Origin: JBBQIY01 sp964618405
GTDB taxonomy: Bacteria > Verrucomicrobiota > Kiritimatiellia > RFP12 > UBA3636
Direction of reading: 5' to 3'
Assembly: GCA_964618405.1 (NCBI GenBank)
Contig: CAZUAY010000128.1
Coordinates: 1-10,962, forward strand
DNA: 10,962 bases
Below, in pieces: positions 1 to 5,169 of this stretch. The position numbers and the translations under genes are program-made. Every line of letters begins with the position of its first letter. The first letter of the stretch is position 1. The notes below the pieces were generated by a model. It searched no databases. It was not told the DNA's origin and was given only the letters and a program-made list of their open reading frames with translations.

Positions 1-182
1 TAATAAAATGCTTCGACGGGACAACCCACTTTGGGCGCCTGGGTGGTGTTTTCTGCCAAGGGGGTGACCCTGTCCACATTAACGCCTGCACTGTCGCCTC
101 CCTTGGCGACTTCCTCTGGACGTGGATCCGGTTTTAACGTAGCAGTCGTACCGATTTCTTTATCAATTGTTGTTTTCATCAT
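1..182 (-). CDS. Partial small hydrophilic protein, C-terminus outside window
   Basis: An uninterrupted minus-strand frame runs from a double ATG (182 or 179) to the left edge and gives 60 residues without a stop. A purine-rich AAGGAG site lies just upstream (about 187–192). It is 4 bases from the first ATG and 7 from the second, so the second ATG at 179 is the better-spaced start. The product begins MMKTTIDKEIG, is polar and rich in Pro, Thr, Glu and Lys, and has no membrane segment or signal peptide. One cysteine is visible near residue 54. I do not recognise a family. It lies 117 bp downstream of the small membrane-peptide gene on the same strand, so the two could be co-transcribed. The evidence for a real gene is the ribosome site plus the open frame; the plus-strand frame over the same stretch has no such support. 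Confidence 0.5.
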   Translation of the reverse strand, partial: MMKTTIDKEIGTTATLKPDPRPEEVAKGGDSAGVNVDRVTPLAENTTQAPKVGCPVEAFY

Positions 183-299
183 CTCGCTCCTTTCTTATAC
201 CCTCCGTTTCGGGACATCGTTTCAGACTCCGTCGCGCCTAGCGACCGATCATCATTACAAAAACCGATTCGATATTCGGGTGCTTTCCTATACAAATGA

Positions 300-485
300 C
301 TAGAGCTGGCGGTCGACAGCATCGGCTGCGTCATCTACCGCGTCCCCTACCCCATCCACCGCGTCGTCAATGGCTCCGCCAACTTCAGCCCCAACATTTC
401 TTGCACTCGGCTCTCGTAACTCGTTGATAAGCCACAGCGCCGCGATCACCACGATCACAATAATAACAATGTTTCTTACTTTCAT
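300..485 (-). CDS. Small single-pass membrane peptide, 61 aa
   Basis: The 61-residue product has a strongly hydrophobic N-terminal segment (about residues 5–22, rich in Ile and Val) preceded by Lys and Arg, followed by a polar tail. The tail (about 30–59) is built from repeated Ala/Val/Gly/Asp steps such as GGAIDDAVDGVGDAVDDAAD, which suggests an amphipathic, acidic helix. The charge pattern suggests a cytoplasmic N-terminus and a tail outside the membrane. A consensus AGGAGG lies 6 bases before the ATG, which is the main reason to call it real. I do not recognise a named family; such peptides are often stress-related or membrane-associated, but nothing here shows that. A second small gene follows downstream on the same strand. 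The GC-rich Asp/Ala tail is low-complexity and may be evolving fast. Confidence 0.6.
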   Translation of the reverse strand: MKVRNIVIIVIVVIAALWLINELREPSARNVGAEVGGAIDDAVDGVGDAVDDAADAVDRQL

Positions 486-605
486 ATTATCCTCCTATTG
501 ATCAAGATAACAATACTGAAAAACTATGACTTCGGGTACTGGGATTTCCCTGATTTTGGTGTTCGAAACTCCTTGTGCGTGGGCAAGGGTTTTCGAATGG
601 GAAGA

Positions 606-653
606 TGTAATCGGTCAGTGACGGGGGGTGCCCCCGTTGACAGCCCGATTACA
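606..653. repeat. Long palindrome, left end of repeat island
   Basis: The outer arms TGTAATCGG (606–614) and CCGATTACA (645–653) are perfect inverted repeats of 9 bp. The inner arms ACGGGGG (621–627) and CCCCCGT (631–637) add 7 bp around a GTG loop, with a partly paired segment between. The element resembles REP-type palindromes. No T-tract follows, so it is not an obvious intrinsic terminator. A related palindrome with the same GTAATYGGTCA head closes the island at 1046–1085. Confidence 0.8.
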
Positions 654-665
654 GTCGCTAGTCGC

Positions 666-693
666 GAGTTGCGAGTTGTGAGTTGCGAGTGGG
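666..693. repeat. Heptamer tandem repeat, run 1 (GAGTTGY)
   Basis: Four consecutive 7-bp units: GAGTTGC, GAGTTGT, GAGTTGC, GAGTGGG. The same heptamer recurs at 767–787 and 900–920. It directly precedes the first 73-bp element. A period of 7 does not suit a coding repeat, and no gene frame covers it. Confidence 0.85.
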
Positions 694-697
694 CGAG

Positions 698-770
698 CCT
701 GTAGCCGCGATCGGTGATCGCGGACGATTCCGGCCTCACCGAGGCCAGCCACAGGGGAGAAGTTGCGAGT
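698..770. repeat. 73-bp multi-hairpin element, copy 1
   Basis: This copy matches 831–903 at 71 of 73 positions; the differences are G/T in GAC[G/T]ATT and in ACAG[G/T]GGA. It contains a perfect 8-bp hairpin CCGCGATC-GGT-GATCGCGG (705–723) and a second hairpin GGCCTC-ACC-GAGGCC (732–746). An outer stem pairs CCTGT (698–702) with ACAGG (751–755). Together these could fold as a three-way junction. The last bases run into a GAGTTGC-type heptamer run. Confidence 0.85.
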
Positions 771-787
771 GGCGAGTTGTGAGTTGG
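767..787. repeat. Heptamer tandem repeat, run 2
   Basis: Three units: GAGTGGC, GAGTTGT, GAGTTGG. The run begins at the last four bases of the first 73-bp element, so the heptamer and the element appear to be linked. Confidence 0.8.
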
Positions 788-792
788 GAAAA

Positions 793-828
793 CTTTGTCG
801 TTAGCTTTGTCGCTAACTTTGTCGAATA
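793..828. repeat. 12-bp tandem repeat (CTTTGTCGNTAN)
   Basis: Three adjacent units: CTTTGTCGTTAG, CTTTGTCGCTAA, CTTTGTCGAATA. The last unit with its flank (AACTTTGTCGAATACC, 815–830) recurs with one change as AACTTTATCGAATACC at 977–992. The run sits between the two 73-bp elements. Confidence 0.8.
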
Positions 829-830
829 CC

Positions 831-903
831 CCTGTAGCCGCGATCGGTGATCGCGGACTATTCCGGCCTCACCGAGGCCAGCCACAGTGGAGAAGTTGCG
901 AGT
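831..903. repeat. 73-bp multi-hairpin element, copy 2
   Basis: Second copy, 133 bp downstream of the first and in the same orientation. Both internal hairpins are intact. The outer CTGT/ACAG pairing is kept, but the G-to-T change after ACAG removes one closing pair. It runs directly into heptamer run 3. Confidence 0.85.
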
Positions 904-920
904 TGCGAGTTGCGAGTGGG
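900..920. repeat. Heptamer tandem repeat, run 3
   Basis: Three units: GAGTTGC, GAGTTGC, GAGTGGG, ending as run 1 does with GAGTGGG. As with run 2, its start overlaps the end of a 73-bp element. Confidence 0.85.
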
Positions 921-936
921 CGATCGGTGATCGCGG
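920..936. repeat. Partial third copy: first hairpin only
   Basis: GCGATC-GGT-GATCGC followed by GG reproduces the first hairpin of the 73-bp element immediately after a GAGTGGG heptamer. The second hairpin and the outer stem are absent. It may be a truncated copy or a minimal unit. Confidence 0.75.
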
Positions 937-1045
937 ATGTCCCCCAAACATAAGGCCGCTCGCAACATAAGTCGCGAACTTTATCGAATACCACTACCGT
1001 GGCTGAGAGAGAGTACCAGTGACTAGCCACTAGCAATTAGCGACT

Positions 1046-1085
1046 GTAATTGGTCAGGCACAGCCCCCTGTGCGTGACCGATTAC
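1046..1085. repeat. Long palindrome, right end of repeat island
   Basis: The arms GTAATTGGTCAGGCACAG (1046–1063) and CTGTGCGTGACCGATTAC (1068–1085) pair over 18 positions with one G·T wobble and one mismatch around a CCCC loop. The GTAATYGGTCA head is shared with the palindrome at 606–653. No T-tract is adjacent on either strand. Confidence 0.85.
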
Positions 1086-1215
1086 TGGGAAGATCAGGTG
1101 TGCCCCCAGTTGGCCGCATCGTCGCTTTCCGGCATACTGTTTAAAAGAATTGGGGCAGCAAACTCAGCAGATTGCTTGTGCCAAGTTTCAACCTTGGGTT
1201 CAAACTTTCCTTTCA

Positions 1216-1731
1216 TCATCTTTTCGGAGCTGGGAGAAGCGATTGAAGGTGCGTGACGTAAGCTTCAGCACCACCACGAACATACCCGGTGCGGGCGAGT
1301 TCCTTGCCGTTTTTATCGACGAGCAACACCGTTGGGAATCCCTGAACGCCGTAGGCTTCAGACAGTTGCCGGTTTTGGGCAACGATCTCGTCCGGCTGCG
1401 GCTTACTGCGAGGGAAGTCTGCGAGGAACAAGACGAAGTTGTTGGTTGCATAGTTCACAAACGTGGGTTGTGAGAACACTTCGTTTTCCAGCTTGATACA
1501 CCATCCACACCAGTCGGACCCTGAAAAGTCGACAAGAATGGGGCGTTGCTTCTCAGCTGCCTCACGCTTTGCCGCGCTGAAATCGGTAAGCCACTCCACC
1601 TTTTCTCCTCCGGGAGCAGGATTTTTGGCGCAACCCGCCAGCAAACTTAAAAAGACCGGTAGCACCACGAGACTTCGTAGTAAAAATCCCCTGTGCCGTG
1701 GTTGATCTGCTGTTGTTTGATTTCTATTCAT
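1216..1731 (-). CDS. Thioredoxin-fold lipoprotein
   Basis: The 171-residue precursor has a basic N-region, a hydrophobic stretch (about 16–31) and the lipobox LAGC, with the lipidated cysteine at residue 34. The next residues are Ala-Lys, not Asp, which favours the outer membrane under the usual Lol rule. The mature part is a thioredoxin-like domain of the DUF255/Thioredoxin_7 kind. It has the redox motif CGWC (Cys75–Cys78) within DWCGWC and the cis-proline motif GFPT (Pro133). Probable role: periplasmic disulfide reduction or exchange on an unidentified client. The start is supported by a GAGAGG site 8 bases before ATG 1731; an ATG 7 bases upstream hits a stop after four codons. It stands alone between the repeat island and the IS66 remnant, so context gives no partner. 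Which redox direction it works in cannot be told from sequence. Confidence 0.85.
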   Translation of the reverse strand: MNRNQTTADQPRHRGFLLRSLVVLPVFLSLLAGCAKNPAPGGEKVEWLTDFSAAKREAAEKQRPILVDFSGSDWCGWCIKLENEVFSQPTFVNYATNNFVLFLADFPRSKPQPDEIVAQNRQLSEAYGVQGFPTVLLVDKNGKELARTGYVRGGAEAYVTHLQSLLPAPKR

Positions 1732-1871
1732 TTTTCATTCCTCTCTATAGGTTCATTGCTAATCTACGTTTTAAAGGCCTCGTTTTCTGAGTTTCTATAC
1801 CTCAAAGATCGTAAGTATCCGGCGAACCCCATTTTCAGAATTTTTCACGCTCGTGAATGGAAGAGTAGCAC

Positions 1872-2185
1872 ATGGAAAAGAACAAGTCAATATTTCGCGC
1901 AAGCCCATAAGAATAAGAATGACATGCGCTGGTGGAGGAACTCGCATCAAGCGAGATGAGCGCGGCGAATTTTTGTTCAAACGTGTAATCCCCGTCTGCC
2001 AGATGCGCTATTAGTTCAAGAAAATAAAGGACAGCGAAAATGCCTCGTGTGGATTCGTCGAAATCGGCAGTAGCGACTTTGATTCGGCGGAGGGTTTGTG
2101 GGTTGAGGCGGGGTATTTCATCATACGGATTGAGCTTGGATTCGATGCGGCACTTCTCATGCGCGTAGCGGAGGCACTGGCATGA
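1872..2185 (+). pseudogene. tnpA: IS66 TnpA (Orf1) relic
   Basis: From ATG 1872 the frame reads MEKNKSIFRASP and then meets three in-frame stops (1908, 1914, 1920). It continues as HALVEELASSEMSAANFC to about 1976. The homologous reading then jumps one frame (net loss of one base) into KRVIPVCQMRY, a TAG at 2012–2014, and FKKIKDSENASCGFVEI. It ends GFDAALLMRVAEALA before TGA 2183–2185. The pattern FC–(R)xIPxxxMxYW–(K)K, then FVEI, then GFD–ALL–RV–EAL is the usual layout of IS66 Orf1 proteins. The TAG sits where Trp is normally found, as TGG-to-TAG decay would give. The stop at 1920 also follows a Glu codon, where Trp would fit. The reverse strand is open over much of this relic in the codon-aligned frame, but I regard that as a shadow. 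Confidence 0.75.
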
Positions 2186-2298
2186 TCGGCATGGGTTCGC
2201 CCAGCCGGATTTTTCTCTACCGAGGAGTCGCGCTTATGCGCAAGGGATTCGATAGTCTTGCGGGGATCGTCCGGGGTGAGCTTGAAGACGAGCTCTCC
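2182..2298 (+). pseudogene. tnpB: IS66 TnpB (Orf2) N-terminal fragment
   Basis: It starts ATG 2182 with a GGAGG site 7 bases upstream and overlaps the tnpA stop as ATGA. The first 39 residues match the well-known TnpB opening: MIGMGSPSRIFLYR, then MRKGFDSLAGIV, then an acidic stretch ending about residue 39. Normal TnpB is roughly 110–120 residues and continues with a basic RRRDRVKLLYW-type block, which is absent here. After 2298 the frame stays open but drifts into unrelated sequence and the antisense of the tRNA gene, so the real similarity ends at the break. Truncated and almost certainly non-functional. Confidence 0.8.
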
Positions 2299-2363
2299 AT
2301 TACCTTTAAAGGATGTGACACACAGATCATCACCCCGTACAAAGCTCTATGGGGTAGACAAAA

Positions 2364-2440
2364 TGGCACCCCAAGCTGGGATCGAACCAGCGACCTGCTG
2401 CTTAGAAGGCAGCTGCTCTGTCCAACTGAGCTATTGGGGT
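2364..2440 (-). tRNA. tRNA-Arg, anticodon UCU
   Basis: Read on the minus strand, this 77-nt gene folds as a full cloverleaf. The acceptor stem is ACCCCAA with TTGGGGT. The D arm is GCTC/GAGC. The anticodon stem GCTGC/GCAGC holds loop CTTCTAA (anticodon TCT at 2404–2406 in complement). The T arm is GCTGG/CCAGC with TTCGATC. The discriminator is G and the 3' CCA is encoded. It decodes the arginine codons AGA and AGG. Its 3' end faces the truncated IS66 remnant, 65 bp away. A promoter-like pair lies upstream at 2455–2484. Confidence 0.97.
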
Positions 2441-2454
2441 ATAAATGAAGGGTA

Positions 2455-2484
2455 ATTGTAAGTCAAAAGCACATCTAAAGACAA
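2455..2484 (-). promoter_or_regulatory. Probable sigma70 promoter of the tRNA-Arg gene
   Basis: On the minus strand, TTGTCT (2479–2484) and TACAAT (2455–2460) are separated by 18 bases, close to the sigma70 consensus. The −10 box ends 14 bases before the mature tRNA 5' end, which leaves room for a short leader. Confidence 0.65.
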
Positions 2485-2523
2485 GGAAAAAAACCGTGCG
2501 ATTGAAAACGGAAAATCATCGCC

Positions 2524-2552
2524 TTGACTATCCGTTCTGGATGTAGGATAAT
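2524..2552 (+). promoter_or_regulatory. Probable sigma70 promoter of murCB; excludes the TTG start
   Basis: TTGACT (2524–2529) and GATAAT (2547–2552) are separated by exactly 17 bases. Transcription would begin near 2559, only about 19 bases before ATG 2578 and just upstream of the AAGGTG site (2561–2566). The longest open frame begins at the TTG inside this −35 box and would also contain the −10, so its first 18 codons are very unlikely to be translated. Confidence 0.75.
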
Positions 2553-2577
2553 GCTCCAAAAAGGTGATTTACGCAAC

Positions 2578-4878
2578 ATGAAGAAATCGTACGAAAAACT
2601 TGTCAAAAGACTTTCTGAAACTCCTGCGAAGGTTCATTTTACTGGCATCGGTGGAATCGGCATGGCAGGCGTGGCCTACATCTTGAAGCGACTCGGCTGG
2701 GAAGTGACGGGTTGTGATTCGATTGATAATCCGATGGTGAAGTGGCTGACTTCGCTCGGCATTCCGGTTGAAGTCGGAAATTCTCCTTCCCACACCTCTT
2801 CGCTCGATCCAGAAAAAGACATGGTCGTCCGAACGCCGGCTGTCGCGCTGTCGTCGCTAGAACTGGCTGAAGCGAGAAACTGCCGAATCAGCGTCTACGA
2901 TCGTGGCGTTCTACTCGCCGTACTCAGTGGAATGTACGACACCATTACGATCTGCGGTACGCACGGCAAGACGACCACGTCTTCATTCCTTGCTGGCATT
3001 TTACAGCACATCATGCCTGAAAAAACCGCCTGGTGTATCGGGGGTGTATCGCCCCATCTCGGAACCGTCGCTGGAGGAGTAAGCCTCGAGAATCAGTCGG
3101 ATGAGGTCATTCTGGTGGCAGAATCCGATGAGAGCGATGGTACGCTCGCACTCTACACTCCGAAAATTGCTGTACTGACCAATCTCGATCTCGATCATCT
3201 CGAACACTTCCGCGATGCCGAAGACTTAGAGGATACCTTCCGCTCCGTTCTTTCTAGAACATCAGAATGCATCGTCTACTGCGCCGACCATCCTCGCGCC
3301 TCGGCTATCGCCTCCGAAAAATACAAAGCTAAAGCCGTCTCATACGGACTCAATCCTGATTCTGACTATCGGATTTTCAACAGTATTACTTCAGAACTAA
3401 GCTGTAGCTTTATGCTATCCAAAAAAGGCGAACCAACGGTCAATGTGACAATTGGCGTTCCTGGGCGGCATAACATCCTTAACGCAACTGCTGCCATCGC
3501 CGCCGCTTGCGAGAGCGGAATCAGATTCAAAGATGCTTGCTCGGCACTCGAAAAGACTGCCGCCTTACCAGCACGGCGTTTCGAACGTGTCGGCAACCCA
3601 AGCGATTTCATTGTCATCTCCGATTATTCCCACCACCCAACAGAAATCACAGCACTCGTTGATGCCGCCCAAAACCTCCCTCACCGTCGCATTATCGGCA
3701 TCTTCGAGCCCCATCGCTACACGCGGACGAAAATTTTGATGAGTAGCTTTCCGTCTGCCTTCATCGGCTTGGATTTCCTCGTGCTTTGTCCTGTCTACTC
3801 AGCATCGGAAAATACGATTTGCGGTGGAACCTCTGCCGACCTCTATGCAGAGTTCCGAGCCAAAGCCGCTGATGACATCAAGATTCCAATTCCCATTCTT
3901 GCCAAATCACTTGAGACCGCAACCGCCTACGTGAAGGCGATTCTACAACCAGGGGATATTGTATTGATTATCGGTGCTGGCGATGTGAACACGATCGCAC
4001 CGGAAATCGCCGCTGCTCACCCCGCGACGGTACTCCCTCAAGATCTCCGTCTCGGTGCTTTCGGAACCATCGCCATTGCACCCCAGATGAAGGTGGTTCG
4101 AAACGTGGAAGAACTTCAACATATCGTCCGATCTGGCGATTATTGCGTCATTGCTGGAGGAACCAATTCGTTCGTTCCCGCGACTGGCTGCCACGCCAAA
4201 CTGATCCGGCTCGCCGGCTCTAAATTTGATTTTACCTCAGTTCTAAAAGACACCTTCGGTGAAGTTATTATCGAAGTAGGTGCCGCCGAGCAAGGACCTG
4301 GCTTCTTGCGCTTCTGTAGCGAACGCGGTTTCTCGGGTCTCGAATACATGGCCGGAATTCCCGGAATGTGCGGCGGATGGCTGGCCATGAATGCTGGAAC
4401 AAGATTTGGAACTTTCTGTGACTCCATTATCAGCGTAACCGCCGTTTCTGCCGAAGGTGAACTCAAGACTTTGGATGTCTCTGAACTCAATGCGACCTAC
4501 CGTTCCTGCCCAGGCCTCAAAGGCTATATCGCTACCGCTATCAAGCTCCGCCTGCGCAAATCAACGCCTGCGCTCGTTCGCCGCGCAATGGACGAAGCGT
4601 TGCTACCTCGCATGGATTTCTCAGGCATCCGCACCGGTGGCAGTGTCTTTAAAAACCCTGGCGAACCTTTACCGCCCGCCGGCATGCTCTTGGAGCGCGC
4701 TGGCTGCAAAGGGCTCACGATCGGCGGTGCCTACGTCACGGATCGACATGCCAACGTCATCGCAGCCGAACAAGACGCCACCGCTTCCGATGTCTACGCC
4801 CTCATGCACATGATGCGCGAACGCGCCTTCGAGTCTTCCGGCATCCGCCTCGAACCCGAGCTCCGGATTCTGAACTGA
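2578..4878 (+). CDS. murC/murB: MurC–MurB fusion: UDP-MurNAc–L-alanine ligase / UDP-MurNAc dehydrogenase
   Basis: Bifunctional cytoplasmic peptidoglycan enzyme of 766 residues. Residues 1 to about 490 are MurC, which joins L-Ala to UDP-MurNAc using ATP. Visible motifs are VHFTGIGGIGMAG near the start, ATP loop GTHGKTTT (127–134), ESDESDG, NLDLDHLEHF, PARRFE, DYSHHPTEI, EPHRYTRT and the end motif GAGDVN. Residues from about 500 are MurB, which reduces UDP-GlcNAc-enolpyruvate to UDP-MurNAc with FAD and NADPH. Its motifs are VIAGGTNSFV, GLEYMAGIPG–CGG–MNAGT, YR (Arg642), GSVFKNP (Ser689, expected proton donor) and LEPEL (Glu761), so the catalytic set appears intact. The MurB part is compact, about 265 residues against about 300 or more. 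Gene order puts the later reaction's domain first. ATG 2578 is chosen because the upstream TTG lies within the promoter; AAGGTG is 11 bases upstream. No domain looks broken. Confidence 0.93.
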   Translation: MKKSYEKLVKRLSETPAKVHFTGIGGIGMAGVAYILKRLGWEVTGCDSIDNPMVKWLTSLGIPVEVGNSPSHTSSLDPEKDMVVRTPAVALSSLELAEARNCRISVYDRGVLLAVLSGMYDTITICGTHGKTTTSSFLAGILQHIMPEKTAWCIGGVSPHLGTVAGGVSLENQSDEVILVAESDESDGTLALYTPKIAVLTNLDLDHLEHFRDAEDLEDTFRSVLSRTSECIVYCADHPRASAIASEKYKAKAVSYGLNPDSDYRIFNSITSELSCSFMLSKKGEPTVNVTIGVPGRHNILNATAAIAAACESGIRFKDACSALEKTAALPARRFERVGNPSDFIVISDYSHHPTEITALVDAAQNLPHRRIIGIFEPHRYTRTKILMSSFPSAFIGLDFLVLCPVYSASENTICGGTSADLYAEFRAKAADDIKIPIPILAKSLETATAYVKAILQPGDIVLIIGAGDVNTIAPEIAAAHPATVLPQDLRLGAFGTIAIAPQMKVVRNVEELQHIVRSGDYCVIAGGTNSFVPATGCHAKLIRLAGSKFDFTSVLKDTFGEVIIEVGAAEQGPGFLRFCSERGFSGLEYMAGIPGMCGGWLAMNAGTRFGTFCDSIISVTAVSAEGELKTLDVSELNATYRSCPGLKGYIATAIKLRLRKSTPALVRRAMDEALLPRMDFSGIRTGGSVFKNPGEPLPPAGMLLERAGCKGLTIGGAYVTDRHANVIAAEQDATASDVYALMHMMRERAFESSGIRLEPELRILN

Positions 4879-4881
4879 AGC

Positions 4882-4949
4882 CCCCTCACAACACGCATGC
4901 AAAACTTTCGATCTCGGTGGTGAGGGGCGTCCTCGCCCCAGATTCTCAC
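4882..4949 (+). repeat. Overlapping alternative hairpins after murCB
   Basis: CCCCTCAC (4882–4889) can pair perfectly with GTGAGGGG (4920–4927). The latter overlaps the arm of a tight hairpin GGGGCG-TCCT-CGCCCC (4924–4939), itself flanked by GTGA (4920–4923) and TCAC (4946–4949). The two folds exclude each other. Its position right after the murCB stop fits a transcript end, but there is no T-tract, so I do not call an intrinsic terminator. It could equally be a dispersed repeat. Confidence 0.6.
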
Positions 4950-5091
4950 ATCAGCGTTTCGTAAACGGATGCGCACCAAAATAATTTGACGCGCACACGA
5001 AACATGTTGAAATTTGGGAATCAAGAACTGCTGCGAATTTAAGCAAAACAATCGAGGTCCCTGGCCTTGCCGCACTACAGGAAAACGGCGA

Positions 5092-5131
5092 ACCGATTCG
5101 CGAAACCCATCACCGATTCCGCGTACCGATT
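5092..5131 (+). promoter_or_regulatory. Three direct repeats ACCGATT upstream of clpC
   Basis: ACCGATT occurs at 5092–5098, 5112–5118 and 5125–5131, with starts 20 and 13 bases apart, ending about 40 bases before the likely −10 of clpC. The cluster could be a regulator site for the clpC unit, but 7-mers can recur by chance and no known binding motif is matched. Confidence 0.3.
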
Positions 5132-5169
5132 TCCAATTCAGCAATGTACTTCTATTGACTCGAAAAAAA

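Larger units (their letters stand above)
486..1215. other. Gene-free repeat-rich spacer
   Basis: No frame here has a ribosome site plus a protein-like product. The open frames present are low-complexity translations of the repeats. Positions 486–605 should hold the promoter of the small minus-strand gene, but I cannot pick one convincingly. Positions 606–1085 are the repeat island described in separate entries. Positions 1086–1215 follow the stop codon of the thioredoxin-like gene and show only a weak 5-bp stem (CCAAG/CTTGG, about 1181–1197) with no T-tract, so no clear terminator. Confidence 0.7.
1811..2298 (+). mobile_element. Decayed IS66-family insertion sequence remnant
   Basis: Two adjacent relic frames in the order and overlap typical of IS66 (tnpA then tnpB, sharing ATGA at 2182–2185) identify it. 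The left end is probably 1811, where the sequence begins GTAAGTATCCGGCGAACCCC; IS66-family ends characteristically start GTAA. The element breaks off about 39 codons into tnpB. The rest of tnpB, the tnpC transposase and the right end are missing, and no inverse of the left end occurs before the tRNA gene. Without a right end, no target-site duplication can be tested. A short palindrome TTCACG-CT-CGTGAA (1844–1857) lies inside the left end. It cannot move on its own. Confidence 0.75.

Noticed and set aside
31..303. Plus-strand 90-residue open frame at the left edge
   Set aside because: It lacks a ribosome site and overlaps two minus-strand genes that have good ribosome sites; the composition looks like antisense.
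606..653. Palindrome as an intrinsic terminator
   Set aside because: No T-tract follows on either strand and no gene end is close enough.
666..920. Possible CRISPR array from the spaced repeats
   Set aside because: Only two full copies 133 bp apart with dissimilar, repeat-filled gaps; no regular spacers and no cas genes.
498..951. Several short open frames on both strands in the repeat island
   Set aside because: They are translations of tandem heptamers and palindromes, without ribosome sites.
1837..2240. Long open frame on the minus strand with a protein-like translation
   Set aside because: It is the exact codon-aligned antisense of the IS66 TnpA relic, has no ribosome site or clear start, and the plus strand shows family motifs and the TnpA/TnpB overlap, so I treat it as a shadow.
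2299..2448. Continuation of TnpB through the tRNA region
   Set aside because: After residue 39 the sequence no longer resembles TnpB and then reads through the antisense of a complete tRNA gene.
2524..2577. TTG start giving a 784-residue MurC–MurB
   Set aside because: The codon lies within a near-consensus −35 box whose −10 is downstream of it, and the extra 18 residues match nothing in MurC.
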